This document shows positions 1 through 7,603 of a DNA stretch of 9,000 nucleotides, piece by piece. The notes under the pieces were generated by a model that worked only from the letters and a program-made list of their open reading frames with translations, was not told the DNA's origin and made no database searches. The stretch is from JALZUE01 sp051251725 (GTDB taxonomy: Bacteria > Pseudomonadota > Gammaproteobacteria > Enterobacterales > Alteromonadaceae). The position numbers and the translations under genes were made by a program. How positions within the stretch are numbered: the stretch's first letter is position 1; the number at the start of each line of letters is the position of its first letter. Location of the stretch: the NCBI GenBank assembly GCA_051251725.1, contig JBPOFN010000077.1, forward strand, positions 1 to 9,000, read 5' to 3'.

Positions 1-255
1 CATGGCTTCGCCGTAATGCACGGGAAAACCAGGCGGGGCGCATTAGTGTTTGACATTGCAGACCTAATTAAAGACGCCCTCGTACTACCTTGGGCATTTA
101 TTTGTGCCAAAGAAAACGCAACCGAGCAAGAATTCAGACAACAAATACTGCAAGCATTTACCGATCATAAAACATTGGATTACATGTTTGAACAAGTAAA
201 AAAAGTTGCATTACAAAACAGTGACACCGCAAACGTGGAGTATAAAAATGACTAG
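1..255 (+). CDS. cas1: Cas1 integrase, type I-F, C-terminal end (partial)
   Basis: This is the last 84 codons of cas1; the gene is open at the left edge of the window, so the start is not seen. Cas1 is the metal-dependent integrase that inserts new spacers into the CRISPR array together with Cas2, here the Cas2 part of Cas2-3. The visible part begins HGFAVMHGKTRRG and contains FDIADLIKDA. The His of MHGK (codon at 19-21) and the two Asp of FDIAD (codons at 52-54 and 61-63) are spaced +11 and +14, the same as the H254/D265/D268 metal ligands of P. aeruginosa Cas1 as I remember them, so this half of the active site looks intact. The last 8 bases overlap the start of the next gene. Codon use is rich in A and C at third positions, unlike the genes after 840. 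The family assignment is firm. Confidence 0.93.
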   Translation, partial: HGFAVMHGKTRRGALVFDIADLIKDALVLPWAFICAKENATEQEFRQQILQAFTDHKTLDYMFEQVKKVALQNSDTANVEYKND

Positions 256-290
256 TTGGGGAGTGACAGACTATAAAGCTAACGTGGAGT
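232..290 (+). repeat. Pair of 10-bp direct repeats across the cas1/unknown-gene junction
   Basis: AACGTGGAGT occurs at 232-241 and again at 281-290. The match extends to GC-x-AACGTGGAGT if one mismatch is allowed. The copies encode Ala-Asn-Val-Glu in the Cas1 tail and again Ala-Asn-Val-Glu at residues 11-14 of the unknown protein. The first copy supplies the ribosome site of the unknown gene. The pair could be a trace of a local duplication when the gene was placed here, or chance. Confidence 0.5.
237..240 (+). promoter_or_regulatory. Ribosome binding site for the unknown gene
   Basis: GGAG lies 7 bases before the ATG at 248 and inside the cas1 coding end. It decides the start at 248 over the upstream ATG at 206, and it argues that the gene is really translated. 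Confidence 0.6.
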
Positions 291-634
291 TATCTAAAAC
301 TCAGAAAGTGTACACAGCAACAATATTGTCAGTGTTAATACACCGAAATAACATTAAATACCCACTAAAAGCCATGATGTTAATTTTTTCACAAAATGAA
401 CAACAGCAATGTGAAGCCGTGATTTGGCTAATGACACGTAATGCCAACATCACGCTAAATCAAACGATAGAATTTGAACTAATTGGATTACCTGATCTTA
501 CCTATGTAGAAGAAAACAGCGACATACCGCAACTTACATTTCCCGTTAAACTCACAGGTAAAATAACATCACTATATCAAACGGTGGCAGAACAACTTAT
601 TTTCCAATCAATTATTGGGAAAAAATCATCATGA
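248..634 (+). CDS. Unknown 128-aa protein embedded between cas1 and cas2-3
   Basis: I do not recognise this protein. The standard I-F operon runs cas1 directly into cas2-3, so the gene is extra. The chosen ATG at 248 has a GGAG ribosome site at 237-240 with 7-base spacing. An upstream in-frame ATG at 206 would add 14 residues lying wholly inside cas1 and has no better site. The start overlaps the cas1 stop by 8 bases, and the stop shares ATGA with the cas2-3 start, so the gene is probably translationally coupled on both sides. The protein has no signal peptide and no convincing membrane helix. It alternates short hydrophobic stretches (residues 21-32, 41-48, 56-62, 73-80, 96-103) in a pattern that suggests a beta-rich fold, with one Cys (C55) and a Lys-rich tail ending GKKSS. 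No catalytic motif is visible. Its position suggests a role linked to adaptation or to Cas1/Cas2-3 regulation, which is inference only. Confidence 0.82.
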   Translation: MTSWGVTDYKANVELSKTQKVYTATILSVLIHRNNIKYPLKAMMLIFSQNEQQQCEAVIWLMTRNANITLNQTIEFELIGLPDLTYVEENSDIPQLTFPVKLTGKITSLYQTVAEQLIFQSIIGKKSS

Positions 635-3600
635 TGGTAACGTTTGTAAGCCAGTGCGAAAAAAACGCCCTTAAAAAAACAAGGCGAGTACTCGACGCAT
701 TCGCCAATCGCATTGGCGACAACACCTGGCAAACAGTAATCACAGAAGACGGCCTAATAACCGTTAAAAAAATGCTACGCCAAACCGCTAGTAAAAGCAC
801 AGCAGTAAGCTGCCACTGGATACGTTCACGCTCAAGAAGTCAGTTTTTGTGGGTGGTGGGGAATAAAAGTAAGTTTAATAGTGAGGGTGTGGTGCCGGTA
901 AATTATACCGAAAGTAATATTAAGCAGTTTGTTGATAACGAAAAGTGGCAAAAATTGACCTTAATGAAAAATGCAGTTGCTATTGCTGCGCTTTTTCATG
1001 ATTTTGGCAAGGCAAATATTTTATTTCAGCAAAAGTTAAAAGGCGAAGCTAAGAATAAATATGAACCTGTGAGACATGAATGGGTGTCACTAAGAATTTT
1101 TCAGGCATTTGTAGGTAATAAAACAGATCACCAATGGCTAATAGCGTTAACTGAAATAGATAAGAACCATAGTGATAATATTTACCAAGACGGTGTAAGT
1201 TCTGGTCGTAATAACCCGTTAGTTAATTTACCGCCTTTTGCTCAATTAGTCGGTTGGTTGGTGCTTAGCCATCATAAGTTGCCCTTTGTACCTAGTTGGA
1301 AGGAAACCTTAACCCCAGAAACTTCGCCTGCAGAATTACATAAAAATGGAGTCAGCCCGCTGAATAGTTGGTTTGCAATAGAGTTAGAGGTTTTCTGGAA
1401 TTCTTATAACTTTAAAGACGAAGATAGCCAAAGTTTTTTACAGGATAATTGGACGTTTCATGGCGATGGTTTGCCATATAAAAGTACTAAGTGGCGGCTT
1501 AGAGCGATAAAAGTAGCCGACAAAACACTTCAAACTATCAAGCAGCTCTCTGGTAAAAACCTTTTACATGATGAATTATTTACTAGTCATCTTACTCGAA
1601 TGGCATTGATGCTTGCAGATCATCATTATTCGGCACAAAAAGAGACAACCATAGAATGGCAAAGCCCTAATTATCAAGTGTTTGCTAATACAGACAGAGA
1701 TACAAATGCACTTAAACAACAACTTGATGAGCATTTAATTGGTGTCGCTAAACACGCGGTAGATATTGTCGCTGCTTTGCCACAACTAAAAAGCAGCTTA
1801 CAAGTGCTGGAAGATAATAAGTTTTTAAAAAGTACCAAAGCGGATGTTAAATACACTTGGCAGATAGCCGCGCAAAAATTGGCATTAGAGCTAAGTGAAA
1901 CAAGTAAGAAGCAAGGGTTCTTTGGTATTAATATGGCATCGACGGGTAAAGGTAAAACCCTAGCTAATGCCAAAATTATGTATGCCTTGGCAAATAAAGA
2001 ACAAGATTGTCGTTTTACCGTAGCACTTGGGTTAAGAACACTCACTTTACAAACAGGTCGAGAATATCGTAAACAATTGGATTTAACCGCAGAGCAATTA
2101 GCGATTGCAGTAGGCGGTGCTGCAACTAAAGCCTTGTTTGAAAATGAGCAACATAAAAAAACAGCTGAAGAAAGTTTCGGCACAGGCAGTGAGTCGATTG
2201 AAGAATTTTTAGATCCAGAACTATATGTTGATTATGATCTATCAGGTGTCGAACACAGTTTATATAATTGGACTGGCGCAAATCCACGCATTGAAAAGCT
2301 TTTGCAAGCACCCGCTTTAGTTTGCACTATTGATCATTTAATTCCTGCGACAGATGGCACCAAAGGCGGTAAGCAAATCGGGCCAATGTTAAGGTTGCTC
2401 ACCTCTGATTTAGTCATTGATGAACCCGATGATTTTGGTTTAGAAGACTTACCTGCGTTATGTCGGCTAGTTTATTGGGCAGGGCTGTTAGGCAGTCGCG
2501 TTCTACTTTCTACTGCCACTATGCCACCAGATTTAGCCTTTGCAGCTTTCGAGGCGTATCAAGCAGGTTGGGCTGAATATGCCAAAGCGAATATTACAAA
2601 TTGGAGCAATAACATTAACTGTGCTTGGTTTGATGAACGTGAAAAGGGCGGAGCTATTAAGGCGGAAGTTCAATATTCTTCTAACTTTAAAGAGCAGCAT
2701 GAAAAGTATGTTAAAAAACGAGTGGAATATTTAAGCTCAGGCGTGGCAAAGCACAAAGCTGAAATTCTCGATAATCTAACAACAACAGATAATATCCATA
2801 TCAATTTTGCGCAAACAATTATGCAGGGCGCTCATGCTTTGCATGAAAAAAACAAAGTAAAGCTAGGTGATAAACAGGTTTCTATTGGTTTAGTACGTAT
2901 GGCTAACATCAACCCAATGGTTGCAGTCGCTAAAGCTTTATTAAACGTAACTGTACCTGAAAATACGCACATACATTTATGCGTGTATCACAGCCGTTAC
3001 CCTTTGGCAGTTCGCTCTTATTTAGAAAATCAGTTAGACCAAATGTTAAATCGTAAAGAAAACTGGCCGCCGCAAAAATTACAAAATGTAATTGAAGTAA
3101 CAACAGCAAAAAATCAACTATTTATAGTGTTAGCCTCACCTGTAGCAGAGGTTGGGCGTGACCACGATTATGATTGGGCAATTATTGAGCCTAGCTCTAT
3201 GCGTTCCATTATTCAGATCGCAGGGCGGGTGCTAAGGCATAGAGATCACGTTCCTGATCAAGAAAATATTCTACTCATTAATCAAAATATCAAACAGCTT
3301 AAAGGTAGTGAACGCTGCTTTAATCAACCGGGTTTTGAAGTGGAAAACTTAAAGCTTAAGTTGAATGCTCATACGTTAAGGGAAATATTAACAAAGACGC
3401 AATATCAACCCATTAACGCGGTAGAAAGGGTGGTTAATAGTAAACAGCCACCGTTAGGAAACCTAGTGTCATTAGAACATGAGGCGTTAAGCAGAAAGGT
3501 TAATGAAAGAAGCCTCACCGCTTTTTGGTGGAAAGAGCAGGCGCATTGGTGTGGTGTGTTGCAAAAGCTACAAGTCTTTAGAAAATCAGCCAAAGATGAA

Positions 3601-3921
3601 GCATTGTTTTTAATCTACAAAAACAATGAATTGACTTGGCAATGGAGAAACGAAGCGGTTTACCCGCCCAAAATGGGCGCTCTATCAGGGGCGGGTATTT
3701 CAATTAAGGAAGAGACTGCCATTGTGCCAGCCGAAGGGTTTAGTTTTTGGTTTGATTTAAACCCGCAAGACATATACAGCGAACTAGCACGTGATTTTAA
3801 CATCAGTGAAGAAACGGCAGCCCAGAGTTTTGGTGAATTAAGGCTGGTTAGCTACAAAAAAAACGATATAAACGAATACAAATATTTTTCTAATTTAGGG
3901 ATTTATCAAGAGGTGAAGTGA
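631..3921 (+). CDS. cas3: Cas2-Cas3 fusion, nuclease-helicase of type I-F
   Basis: This 1096-residue protein is the I-F fusion of Cas2 (about residues 1-95) to the Cas3 HD nuclease and SF2 helicase. It degrades DNA marked by the Csy complex and joins Cas1 in spacer uptake. The ATG at 631 fits the family start, since MMVTFVSQCEK is the same length as the P. aeruginosa start I recall (MNILLVSQCEK). No strong ribosome site precedes it, so coupling through the ATGA overlap is likely. Visible motifs are HD LFHDFGK (H123, D124), H149 in RHEW, the SHHK histidines (H214, H215), Walker A STGKGKT (437-443), the DEAD-type box DEPD (597-600), motif III STAT (627-630), and motif VI QIAGRVLR (862-869). All expected catalytic residues are present and the length is normal. 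Base composition changes sharply near codon 70 (about position 840). Confidence 0.96.
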   Translation: MMVTFVSQCEKNALKKTRRVLDAFANRIGDNTWQTVITEDGLITVKKMLRQTASKSTAVSCHWIRSRSRSQFLWVVGNKSKFNSEGVVPVNYTESNIKQFVDNEKWQKLTLMKNAVAIAALFHDFGKANILFQQKLKGEAKNKYEPVRHEWVSLRIFQAFVGNKTDHQWLIALTEIDKNHSDNIYQDGVSSGRNNPLVNLPPFAQLVGWLVLSHHKLPFVPSWKETLTPETSPAELHKNGVSPLNSWFAIELEVFWNSYNFKDEDSQSFLQDNWTFHGDGLPYKSTKWRLRAIKVADKTLQTIKQLSGKNLLHDELFTSHLTRMALMLADHHYSAQKETTIEWQSPNYQVFANTDRDTNALKQQLDEHLIGVAKHAVDIVAALPQLKSSLQVLEDNKFLKSTKADVKYTWQIAAQKLALELSETSKKQGFFGINMASTGKGKTLANAKIMYALANKEQDCRFTVALGLRTLTLQTGREYRKQLDLTAEQLAIAVGGAATKALFENEQHKKTAEESFGTGSESIEEFLDPELYVDYDLSGVEHSLYNWTGANPRIEKLLQAPALVCTIDHLIPATDGTKGGKQIGPMLRLLTSDLVIDEPDDFGLEDLPALCRLVYWAGLLGSRVLLSTATMPPDLAFAAFEAYQAGWAEYAKANITNWSNNINCAWFDEREKGGAIKAEVQYSSNFKEQHEKYVKKRVEYLSSGVAKHKAEILDNLTTTDNIHINFAQTIMQGAHALHEKNKVKLGDKQVSIGLVRMANINPMVAVAKALLNVTVPENTHIHLCVYHSRYPLAVRSYLENQLDQMLNRKENWPPQKLQNVIEVTTAKNQLFIVLASPVAEVGRDHDYDWAIIEPSSMRSIIQIAGRVLRHRDHVPDQENILLINQNIKQLKGSERCFNQPGFEVENLKLKLNAHTLREILTKTQYQPINAVERVVNSKQPPLGNLVSLEHEALSRKVNERSLTAFWWKEQAHWCGVLQKLQVFRKSAKDEALFLIYKNNELTWQWRNEAVYPPKMGALSGAGISIKEETAIVPAEGFSFWFDLNPQDIYSELARDFNISEETAAQSFGELRLVSYKKNDINEYKYFSNLGIYQEVK

Positions 3922-5411
3922 TGAGTGAAGAAATGGCAGGGGATGGTTGGTCAAATATTGTTTCAAGCTTTATTAGGGGGAAGCATAGTAGTGAATTAAA
4001 TAGTTATTTGGAGAAAATATTTAAAAATATAAAGAAGGATTACGAAAAATTAGATTTCTTTAATGATGATGATGTCAGATTTATTTTTGATGCTAGAAAA
4101 AATAAACCATCAGATAATCAAACTCAGCATGATTTTATTGTTGCGCAACTTCGTTCACTTAATGCGCTTAATTATAAACCTAAAGATCTTGATGTTTTGA
4201 ATTTTCTGGAAGGTATTTTTGCAAAAACAAACGAGTTAAATGATAAATATGATGCAAAGAAATGGTTGGATAAGTCTTCTGCTGATGCTAGGAATATTTC
4301 ATTTGGTACGCATGTTCCAAAACTTACACATTCAGCAATTAAAACGAAACCAATTGTAAGTAATAGCAACACAATTAAAGATGGATATTTCACAACATCT
4401 TGTTTGTCTTCCATTAAATATGATTCTGTTGCGAGCAATAAATATAATCAAATCAGAGATTTTTTCAGCTTAGAGCTAAATGGGACAAGGCTTTATGAAG
4501 TGTTTGAAGATAAAAAAAATGTTGTCCTAAGTGACTTTGCACATGATGAACATCATCTAAAAGAGTGGAATTCTGGATTTTTTCAAGCTTTAGAGGTTAA
4601 GGCTTTAGAAATAGATCCATTACTAAAGCAAGTGTACTTCCAAGTTTTTAATGAAAAAAATAAATATCACTTATTAGTACCGATAGAGTCATCATCCCTT
4701 TCTATTGAAATTTATAGCTTGACTGAAAGGCGGATAAAAGAGTTTAAGAGCTTGAGAATCGGAGACCGTTATACTTTTCCAAAGGTTGCACAATTATTTG
4801 TCACTTCAGGTAGTAATATTTTAAGTCATGGAAACGTTTCACAGCTAAATGCGACCAGACGAGGAGCTAAGTATCTGTTTTCATGTCAGCCCCCCGTTTG
4901 GAATTCACAGCTTAAACCGCCGAGTTATAGCAAAAGTTTTTTCTATGAGTTATCCAAAAATTATGAAGTTAAAGAGAATATTCAATATTTGGCTGATTTT
5001 TTAATTCGCTTTGATAACTTACAACTCAGCATTAAAGATCCTAAACGTATGTGCTGGATTGAAGAGTGGATTGAAAATCTAGTCGATGAAGTGCTGGTTT
5101 ATGTTAAATCTATACAGGCCTTGCCAGCAGGGTGGTCTGCGACCGAAGGTATTAAATTAAAAGCAGAGCATCAAGTGTTATTAGATTGCTATCGCCAAGA
5201 TGAAAAATTTTTAGCGATGAAAAATAGCTGTGATTGGCAGGCGGTTATTATTCAAGATTTTGCTGCTTGGCTAAACAATCGGCTAACTAAAGCAAATGAA
5301 AAATTTACACCACAAGATGCACACACAAAACTTTGGATTAAAATTTTTAAAGCTAATTTTAGAGAAGAATTTGACACTAAAATATTAACTCAGCAGGAGG
5401 AGATAGTATGA
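3921..5411 (+). CDS. csy1: Csy1 (Cas8f), large subunit of the type I-F Csy complex
   Basis: Csy1 caps the 5' end of the crRNA complex and reads the PAM. The ATG at 3921 is chosen, giving 496 aa: it shares TGATG with the cas2-3 stop and has GAGGTG at 3910-3915 about 5 bases upstream. A GTG at 3918 would add one residue. Recognisable blocks are FGTHVPKLTH (about 128-137), LLKQVYFQVFNEKNKYHLL (about 234-252), NVSQLN followed by PPVW (about 305-327), and a C-terminal helical part with CWIEEWIENLVDEVL and ALPAGWS. The remembered family motif GGTKPQNIS is here SNILSHGNVS, so the Asn is kept but the Lys three places before it is Ser. The N-terminal 120 residues are very AT-rich and poorly conserved. 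The protein is longer than the 434-residue P. aeruginosa Csy1. Family assignment rests on these blocks plus operon position. Confidence 0.9.
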   Translation: MSEEMAGDGWSNIVSSFIRGKHSSELNSYLEKIFKNIKKDYEKLDFFNDDDVRFIFDARKNKPSDNQTQHDFIVAQLRSLNALNYKPKDLDVLNFLEGIFAKTNELNDKYDAKKWLDKSSADARNISFGTHVPKLTHSAIKTKPIVSNSNTIKDGYFTTSCLSSIKYDSVASNKYNQIRDFFSLELNGTRLYEVFEDKKNVVLSDFAHDEHHLKEWNSGFFQALEVKALEIDPLLKQVYFQVFNEKNKYHLLVPIESSSLSIEIYSLTERRIKEFKSLRIGDRYTFPKVAQLFVTSGSNILSHGNVSQLNATRRGAKYLFSCQPPVWNSQLKPPSYSKSFFYELSKNYEVKENIQYLADFLIRFDNLQLSIKDPKRMCWIEEWIENLVDEVLVYVKSIQALPAGWSATEGIKLKAEHQVLLDCYRQDEKFLAMKNSCDWQAVIIQDFAAWLNNRLTKANEKFTPQDAHTKLWIKIFKANFREEFDTKILTQQEEIV

Positions 5412-6589
5412 GCCAGTACCTATTAATTGAAAGAGTTAAGGTGCAAAACGCTAATGCGGCTTCTGGTTTTACTTGGGGTTTTCCAGCAATAACGCATTTT
5501 TTAGGTTTTAGTCATAATCTAAATTTAAAGCTTCAGTCTAATGAAGAATTAAGTAACTTGGCTTTAGATGGCTGTATGGTTGTAGCGCATGAACAGTATG
5601 TTCACACTTACAAAGATTACGGTGTAACACGGTTTACCCAGTATAAAACTTCCCATCAAAGGGAAGTGAAGTTTGAAAAAGATGGAACCTTAAAAGGATC
5701 TTCAATTATTGAAGAAGCCAAAATGAATATGACGGTTTCTTTATTAATACCTGTAGAGGGGTACTTAGGTGGTTTACAAGACTTATTGACAGGGTTTATT
5801 AAAAACGCCTGCCAAATTCAGCGTTTAGCAGGCGGAACTGTGTTGTCTGTGGCGAATGTAGACATTATTGATTTGGCTAAGGAAGATCAACTCAAAAGTA
5901 TTAGAAGAAAGCTATTACCCGGTTTTGTTTTGCAAGATAGATCTGATTATTTAGCGGATCACTTTTTAAAAATTAAAGAGAGTAACCCGAAAGCAGAGCT
6001 ATTAGATGCATGGTTTGATTTCATTGCCTTGAAGCAAGTGGCTAGGCCAGCTTGTGAATTGATAGATAAGCATTTAGCTAGTCAAGCAGTAAAATCCGAT
6101 ACACTTTCCTTGTTGAATGACATTTGGTTGGATCATAAAACCCAACCCTATCAGCAAGAAAATATACCTAATGAGTTAATTACTTACTTTGCAGGACAAC
6201 AGGAAAATCTTAATCCTAAAGTTTTAATGCAATGGCAAAGTTACATTGAGCCCAATGAAAAAACACCCGCTAATTGGGAGTATGTCAAAAAACCAAAAGT
6301 GGCTTATTTGGTTCCAATAATGACAGGTTACAAAGCTATTACGGATGTTTACCCGGCAGGCGATATTGACGGGGCTAGAGATTCTGTAACAGACCTGTGC
6401 TTTGTAGAATCTGTACATTCTGTTGGTGAGTGGCAAAGTGTTCATCGTTTAAAAAGCCAAGAGCAGTGGCAAGCCAGCGTTTGGAGCTACGCGCCTTATG
6501 AAAAAGATTGGTATTTGTGCCAGCAAGGCGCAGTTCCGGAGAGCCAAGTATTACCTAACGAATCTACATCTGAAGAAGTTTATTATTAA
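5408..6589 (+). CDS. csy2: Csy2 (Cas5f) of the type I-F Csy complex
   Basis: Csy2 pairs with Csy1 to hold the 5' handle of the crRNA at the tail of the complex. The ATG at 5408 shares ATGA with the csy1 stop and has AGGAGG at 5395-5400 with 7-base spacing, the strongest ribosome site in the window. Family blocks are LLIERVKVQNANAASGFTWG then FPAITHFLGF (residues 5-34), QRLAGGTVLS (138-147), RRKLLPGFVL (166-175), and FVESVHSVGEW (332-342). At 393 aa it is longer than the 327-residue P. aeruginosa protein. The extra length appears to fall at about 210-285, a mostly helical stretch between the ALxx helix and the YLVPIMTGYKAI strand, plus an acidic tail after WYLC (about 372-393). The extra helical part might contact Csy1 or DNA, which is inference. 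Confidence 0.93.
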   Translation: MSQYLLIERVKVQNANAASGFTWGFPAITHFLGFSHNLNLKLQSNEELSNLALDGCMVVAHEQYVHTYKDYGVTRFTQYKTSHQREVKFEKDGTLKGSSIIEEAKMNMTVSLLIPVEGYLGGLQDLLTGFIKNACQIQRLAGGTVLSVANVDIIDLAKEDQLKSIRRKLLPGFVLQDRSDYLADHFLKIKESNPKAELLDAWFDFIALKQVARPACELIDKHLASQAVKSDTLSLLNDIWLDHKTQPYQQENIPNELITYFAGQQENLNPKVLMQWQSYIEPNEKTPANWEYVKKPKVAYLVPIMTGYKAITDVYPAGDIDGARDSVTDLCFVESVHSVGEWQSVHRLKSQEQWQASVWSYAPYEKDWYLCQQGAVPESQVLPNESTSEEVYY

Positions 6590-6607
6590 TTTAAAAAGGA
6601 AAAAATC

Positions 6608-7588
6608 ATGAAAATTGAATTACCAAGTATGTTAGCTTTTGAACGTAAATTAGAAACCTCCGATGCTTTAATGTTTTCTGGTGAGTGGAAAAACATTACA
6701 GCTGCAGAGGCATGGCATGCTATTCCTATTACTAAAAGACAAAATCGTTCTACTCAAAGTGCACATGGCACAAGTGACACTGATAAAACTAAGCCTAACC
6801 CTGTTTCATCAGACAGCGATGATGCTAATCTACCACTCAAACATGACACATTAAAAGTAAGTTTTAGCCTGCGTGTTGTGGGTAACCTTGGAGTCCCTTT
6901 TGGTTGTAATTCTCCTGTTTTTAGTGATGCAATTAAAGTTAAAACAGCTGATTTTAAACAAAGCGAAGGCATCAACACTTTGGCTTATCGCTACGCTTAT
7001 AATATAGCTAATGGTCGTTTTTTATGGCGTAACCGTGTTGGTGCAGAAGAAATATCTATTGTTGTTAAAGCAGCAAACAACTCTTTTGAATTTAATGCTT
7101 ATGACTTTTCTTTAAATGAGTTTGAAAAATCTAACGAAAATTCAGAAGTACAGAAGTTGGCAGCAATTATTGCTGAGGGATTAAAAGGGGATCAACAAAG
7201 CTTTGTTTTAATTGAAGTTGATGCATTTGTAAAATTAGGCCATCAGCAACACGTGTTTCCTTCACAAGAAATGAATATGGGGGAAAAGGGGAAGGTTTTA
7301 TTTAAACTTGATGGTTGCGCAGCAATCCATAACGTAAAAATCGGTAACGCTATCAGAACTATTGATACTTGGTATAACCGCTATGAAGAACAAGGTCAAC
7401 CTATTGCTATTGAACCATTTGGTGCGGTTACTCAAATAGGTGATGCTTTTCGTAAAAATAAAAAAGAAGGTGACTTGTACTCATTAATGGTTGATTGGGT
7501 AAATGGTGATGAAATAGCACCAGAGCAACAAGTATATGTGACCGCTAATTTAATTCGTGGTGGTGTATTTAGTAAGTCATCTAAATAA
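6608..7588 (+). CDS. csy3: Csy3 (Cas7f), backbone subunit of the type I-F Csy complex
   Basis: Csy3 is the backbone protein; six copies coat the crRNA spacer. This copy is 326 aa, near the usual length of about 340. The start at 6608 has AAGGA at 6596-6600 with 7-base spacing, after an 18-base gap from csy2. Strong family blocks are LPSMLAFERKLETSDALMFSG (residues 5-25), DTLKVSFSLRVVGNLGVPFGCN (80-101), RYAYNIANGRFLWRNRVGAEE (128-148), VFPSQEM (216-222), KIGNAIRTIDTWY (244-256), and ANLIRGGVF (313-321). Residues 45-75 form a polar Ser/Asp/Thr-rich linker where the P. aeruginosa protein also has a flexible Lys/Asp-rich loop. Nothing suggests loss of function. Confidence 0.96.
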   Translation: MKIELPSMLAFERKLETSDALMFSGEWKNITAAEAWHAIPITKRQNRSTQSAHGTSDTDKTKPNPVSSDSDDANLPLKHDTLKVSFSLRVVGNLGVPFGCNSPVFSDAIKVKTADFKQSEGINTLAYRYAYNIANGRFLWRNRVGAEEISIVVKAANNSFEFNAYDFSLNEFEKSNENSEVQKLAAIIAEGLKGDQQSFVLIEVDAFVKLGHQQHVFPSQEMNMGEKGKVLFKLDGCAAIHNVKIGNAIRTIDTWYNRYEEQGQPIAIEPFGAVTQIGDAFRKNKKEGDLYSLMVDWVNGDEIAPEQQVYVTANLIRGGVFSKSSK

Positions 7589-7603
7589 AGGAAGTCAGAG
7601 GTT

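Noticed and set aside
206..247. Longer start for the unknown gene at ATG 206
   Set aside because: The extension lies wholly inside cas1 and lacks a clear ribosome site, whereas ATG 248 has GGAG at ideal spacing.
1674..2183. 169-aa open frame on the - strand opposite cas2-3
   Set aside because: It is antisense to the well-conserved helicase core, is Ser/Leu/Cys-rich as expected of a shadow frame, and has no ribosome site or family motif.
2480..2500. GGCAG words that recall the I-F repeat hairpin
   Set aside because: They are isolated, lie inside conserved cas2-3 coding sequence, lack the paired CTGCC arm and are not repeated at spacer-length intervals. No CRISPR repeat is present in the window.
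5648..5667. ACTTCCC/GGGAAGT hairpin in csy2
   Set aside because: A short 7-bp stem inside coding sequence with no T-tract and no boundary role.
5806..5834. CGCCTGC/GCAGGCG inverted repeat in csy2
   Set aside because: A 7-bp stem with a 15-base loop in a conserved protein block (NACQIQRLAGGT) is explained by coding constraint and chance.
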